From: Myxococcota bacterium
GTDB lineage: Bacteria > Myxococcota_A > UBA9160 > SZUA-336
Assembly (NCBI GenBank): GCA_035498015.1
Contig: DATKAO010000112.1
Span: 1 to 35,747, forward strand
DNA: 35,747 bases
Direction: 5' to 3'
Under the pieces are notes generated by a model, which worked only from the letters and a program-made list of their open reading frames with translations, was not told the DNA's origin and ran no database searches. A program made the translations under genes and the position numbers. Of the stretch, positions 33,719-35,747 are shown in pieces; position 1 is the first letter of the stretch, and every line of letters starts with the position of its first letter.

Positions 33719-34927
33719 GTGCGCTTCTACGAGTACGAGTCCAAGCAGCTCCTGGCGCGCCACGGCATCGCGCTGCCGAAGGGCTCGCGCATGGCCCGGA
33801 GCGGCGCCGAGGCGCGCGAGATCGCGGCGGCGATCGCCGGCCCGGTGGTGCTCAAGAGTCAGGTGCTGACCGGCGGGCGCATGAAGGCGGGCGGCGTGCT
33901 GTTCGCAGACACTCCCGAGCAGGCGTCGGCCGCGGCCGAGAAGATCCTCGCGCTCGAGATCAACGGTCACCAGCCGCGCGGCGTGCTGGTCGAGGGCCGC
34001 GAGCCCGTGGCCCAGGAGTACTACCTGGGAGTCACCTGGGACGGCATCGCCAAGCAGCCGGTGATGATCCTGTCCGACATGGGCGGGATCGACATCGAGG
34101 AGGTCGCGGAGAAGCACCCCGACCACATCGCGAAGAAGCACTTCTCGACGCTGCTGCCGTTCTCGGAGTTCCGCGCCAAGGAGCTGGTCGCGCAGCTGCG
34201 CGTGCCGCCGGCGGACCTGAACCCGCTGATCCGTTTCGCGGCGCCGCTGGCGCGCATCTTCGCGCAGTACGGACTCACGCTGGCCGAGATCAACCCGCTG
34301 GCCAAGCTCGCCGACGGCTCGTTCGTGGCGCTCGACGCGCACGTCGACATGGAGGCCGAGGCGCGCGGCCAGCACAAGTCACTCCTGAAGGAGCTCGGGA
34401 TCGGCGAGGACGAGACGCGCATGGCGCGCGCCCCCACGCGCTTCGAGCTCGACGGCGCCGCGATCAACGCCGCCGACCACCGCGGCGTCGCCGGCAACGT
34501 GACCGAGTTCGACGGCACGCTCGGGCTGATCATCGGCGCCGGCGGCGGGTCACTCACGCTGTTCGACGCGGTGCGCAAGCACGGCGGCGACCCGGCGAAC
34601 TACTGCGAGATCGGCGGAAATCCCAGCGTCGGCAAAGTCGCGAACCTGACCAAGCTCATCCTGGCCAAGCCGGGCGTGCGCAAGGTCGCGGTGATGATGA
34701 ACGTGGTCTCGAACACGCGCGTCGACATGGTGGCGCGCGGCGTGATCAAGGGAGTCATCGAGTCGGGCGCCGACCCGGCGGAGAAGATCGCGGTGTTCCG
34801 CATCCCCGGCTCGTGGGAGCAGGAGGGCGAGAAGCTGCTGCGCAAGTACGGCGTCGAGTTCTGCGACCGCAAAGTGTCGATGTACGAGGCCGCGGGCCGC
34901 GCCGTCGCCAAGATGAAGGGGAGCTGA
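33719..34927 (+). CDS. Succinyl-CoA synthetase-like beta subunit (ATP-grasp acyl-CoA ligase)
   Basis: Forms a CoA thioester with nucleotide hydrolysis, together with the alpha subunit that follows. The 402 residues have the ATP-grasp N-terminal part (MRFYEYESKQLLARHGIALP, VVLKSQVLTGGRMKAGGVLF), the AEINPLAKL metal/nucleotide site near residues 188-196, and the CoA-ligase domain (GTLGLIIGAGGGSLTLFDAV, GGDPANYCEIGGNPS). Canonical SucC has NIFGGIVRCD where this protein has NVVSNTRVD, so it belongs to a divergent branch and malate, citrate or another acid is possible. The GTG start is preceded by GAGGAGGAG. Confidence 0.85.
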   Translation: MRFYEYESKQLLARHGIALPKGSRMARSGAEAREIAAAIAGPVVLKSQVLTGGRMKAGGVLFADTPEQASAAAEKILALEINGHQPRGVLVEGREPVAQEYYLGVTWDGIAKQPVMILSDMGGIDIEEVAEKHPDHIAKKHFSTLLPFSEFRAKELVAQLRVPPADLNPLIRFAAPLARIFAQYGLTLAEINPLAKLADGSFVALDAHVDMEAEARGQHKSLLKELGIGEDETRMARAPTRFELDGAAINAADHRGVAGNVTEFDGTLGLIIGAGGGSLTLFDAVRKHGGDPANYCEIGGNPSVGKVANLTKLILAKPGVRKVAVMMNVVSNTRVDMVARGVIKGVIESGADPAEKIAVFRIPGSWEQEGEKLLRKYGVEFCDRKVSMYEAAGRAVAKMKGS

Positions 34928-34930
34928 CCC

Positions 34931-35747
34931 GTGTCGATCCTCATCACCAAGGACACCACCTGCGTGATCCAGGGCATCACCGGCCGCGAGGCGGTCTCGA
35001 TGACCCGCGAGTGTCTCGACTACGGCACCAAGATCGTCGGCGGAGTCACTCCCGGCCGCGGCGGCCGCGAGGTGCACGGCGTGCCGGTGTACGACACGCT
35101 GGAGGAGATCGCGAAAAAGACGCGCGTCGACGCCTCGGTGATCTCGGTGCCGCCCGCGTTCGCCCGCGACGCCGCGTTCGAGGCGATCGAGAACGGCGTC
35201 CGGCTGATCGTGATCGTGACCGAGAACATCCCGCGCTTCGACGTGGCGCAGATGGTCGAGCTCGCCAAGCTGCGCGGCGCGCGCATCATCGGGCCGAACT
35301 GTCTGGGCGTGCTCTCGCCGGGCGAGGCCAAGATCGGCGGCCTGGGCGGGCGCGCCGTCGACGCGCGCAAGGCCTTCACCAAGGGCCGCGTGGGCGTGAT
35401 GTCGCGCTCGGGCGGCATGACCACCGAGATCTGCAACACGCTCTCGGCCGCGGGCCTGGGTCAGTCGACCGCGGTCTCGATCGGCGGCGACGCGATCATC
35501 GGCTCGAGCTACGCCGAGCTCATGCCCTCGTTCGAGCAGGACCCGGAGACCGACGCGATCGCCATCTACTCCGAGCCGGGCGGCCGCATGGAAGCGGACC
35601 TCGCTTGCTGGGTCGCCGAACACAAGTCGCGGCTGCCGATCGTGGCGTTCATGGCCGGCCGCTTCATGGACGCCATGCCGGGCATGCGCTTCGGCCACGC
35701 CGGCACGATCGTCGAGGGCAAGGCCGACACCACCGCGGAGAAGATCG
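34931..35747 (+). CDS. Succinyl-CoA synthetase-like alpha subunit, 3' end cut by window
   Basis: About 272 residues are visible. The CoA-binding Rossmann domain starts near residue 10 (VIQGITGREAVSMTRECLDY, KIVGGVTPGRGGREVHGVPV), followed by IGPNCLGVLSPGEAKIGG, RVGVMSRSGGMTTE, and RFGHAGTIVEG, whose His is the phosphohistidine. Canonical SucD has IGPNCPG and GHAGA; the Leu and Thr here recall NDP-forming acetyl-CoA synthetases, supporting a non-standard acid substrate. The GTG start lies 3 bases after the beta-subunit stop. Confidence 0.87.
   Translation, partial: MSILITKDTTCVIQGITGREAVSMTRECLDYGTKIVGGVTPGRGGREVHGVPVYDTLEEIAKKTRVDASVISVPPAFARDAAFEAIENGVRLIVIVTENIPRFDVAQMVELAKLRGARIIGPNCLGVLSPGEAKIGGLGGRAVDARKAFTKGRVGVMSRSGGMTTEICNTLSAAGLGQSTAVSIGGDAIIGSSYAELMPSFEQDPETDAIAIYSEPGGRMEADLACWVAEHKSRLPIVAFMAGRFMDAMPGMRFGHAGTIVEGKADTTAEKI

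Overview
The window is very GC-rich (by eye close to 70%), densely coded and has no phage, insertion-sequence or CRISPR signature. The gene set is that of a Gram-negative, high-GC chromosome: a large NAD-dependent glutamate dehydrogenase, groESL with a GGM tail, a type IV pilus minor-pilin/PilY1 operon, c-di-GMP proteins, PurU, MetF, a TIGR04211-type SH3 protein and a PAC2-family protein. This fits the former deltaproteobacteria (Myxococcota- or Binatota-like lineages), but I cannot name a species and this placement is inference.

Layout. 1-5433: end of a proline-rich/NTF2-like gene, a tandem repeat, tRNA-Ser(CGA) and a giant NAD-glutamate dehydrogenase, the last two on the minus strand. 5520-7791 (+): a translationally coupled trio (hexapeptide acyltransferase, formyltransferase, Cys-rich Fe-S protein). 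7775-10715 (-): iclR and ilvE with a double palindromic operator, preceded by a glycosidase-like gene. 10716-11106: a non-coding region whose minus strand carries a 14-codon Val/Thr-rich mini-ORF with a perfect Shine-Dalgarno, alternative hairpins and a U-tailed terminator, resembling an attenuator. 11107-17282 (+): aldolase/dehydrogenase fusion, SpmA-SpmB fusion, SH3 protein, DUF815 ATPase, PurU and a Cys-rich secreted protein. 17279-19251 (-): groES-groEL. 19346-20134 (+): a miniature secretin-like protein. 20131-21735 (-): an acyl-CoA dehydrogenase with an N-terminal extension like methylsuccinyl-CoA dehydrogenase. 21865-28439 (+): sigma54-type promoter, fimT-pilV-pilW-pilX-pilY1 and a strong terminator. 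28558-33621: PilZ protein, metF, PAC2 protein, an HPt/diguanylate-cyclase pair, an unknown protein, an SDR and a small membrane protein. 33719-end (+): a succinyl-CoA-synthetase-like beta/alpha pair, alpha cut by the window edge.

The signals that ordinary annotation would miss are: the attenuator-like leader at 10754-10931; a dispersed repeat that fills every non-overlapping convergent gap (456-725, 28440-28560, 33278-33396) and keeps a hairpin through compensating base changes; an over-represented GAGTCAC/GTGACTC word (about 30 copies by hand count) in both strands and several reading frames; TANNNT boxes 6-8 nt before start codons that lack a Shine-Dalgarno (leaderless-type starts); and DxDxDG calcium-type loops in three of the five pilus-tip proteins.

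How genes may work together: the pilus operon, the PilZ protein and the HPt/GGDEF pair could form a c-di-GMP-controlled pilus circuit (inference from proximity). IclR probably represses its own iclR-ilvE unit. The formyltransferase, PurU and MetF are all one-carbon folate enzymes but lie in separate units.
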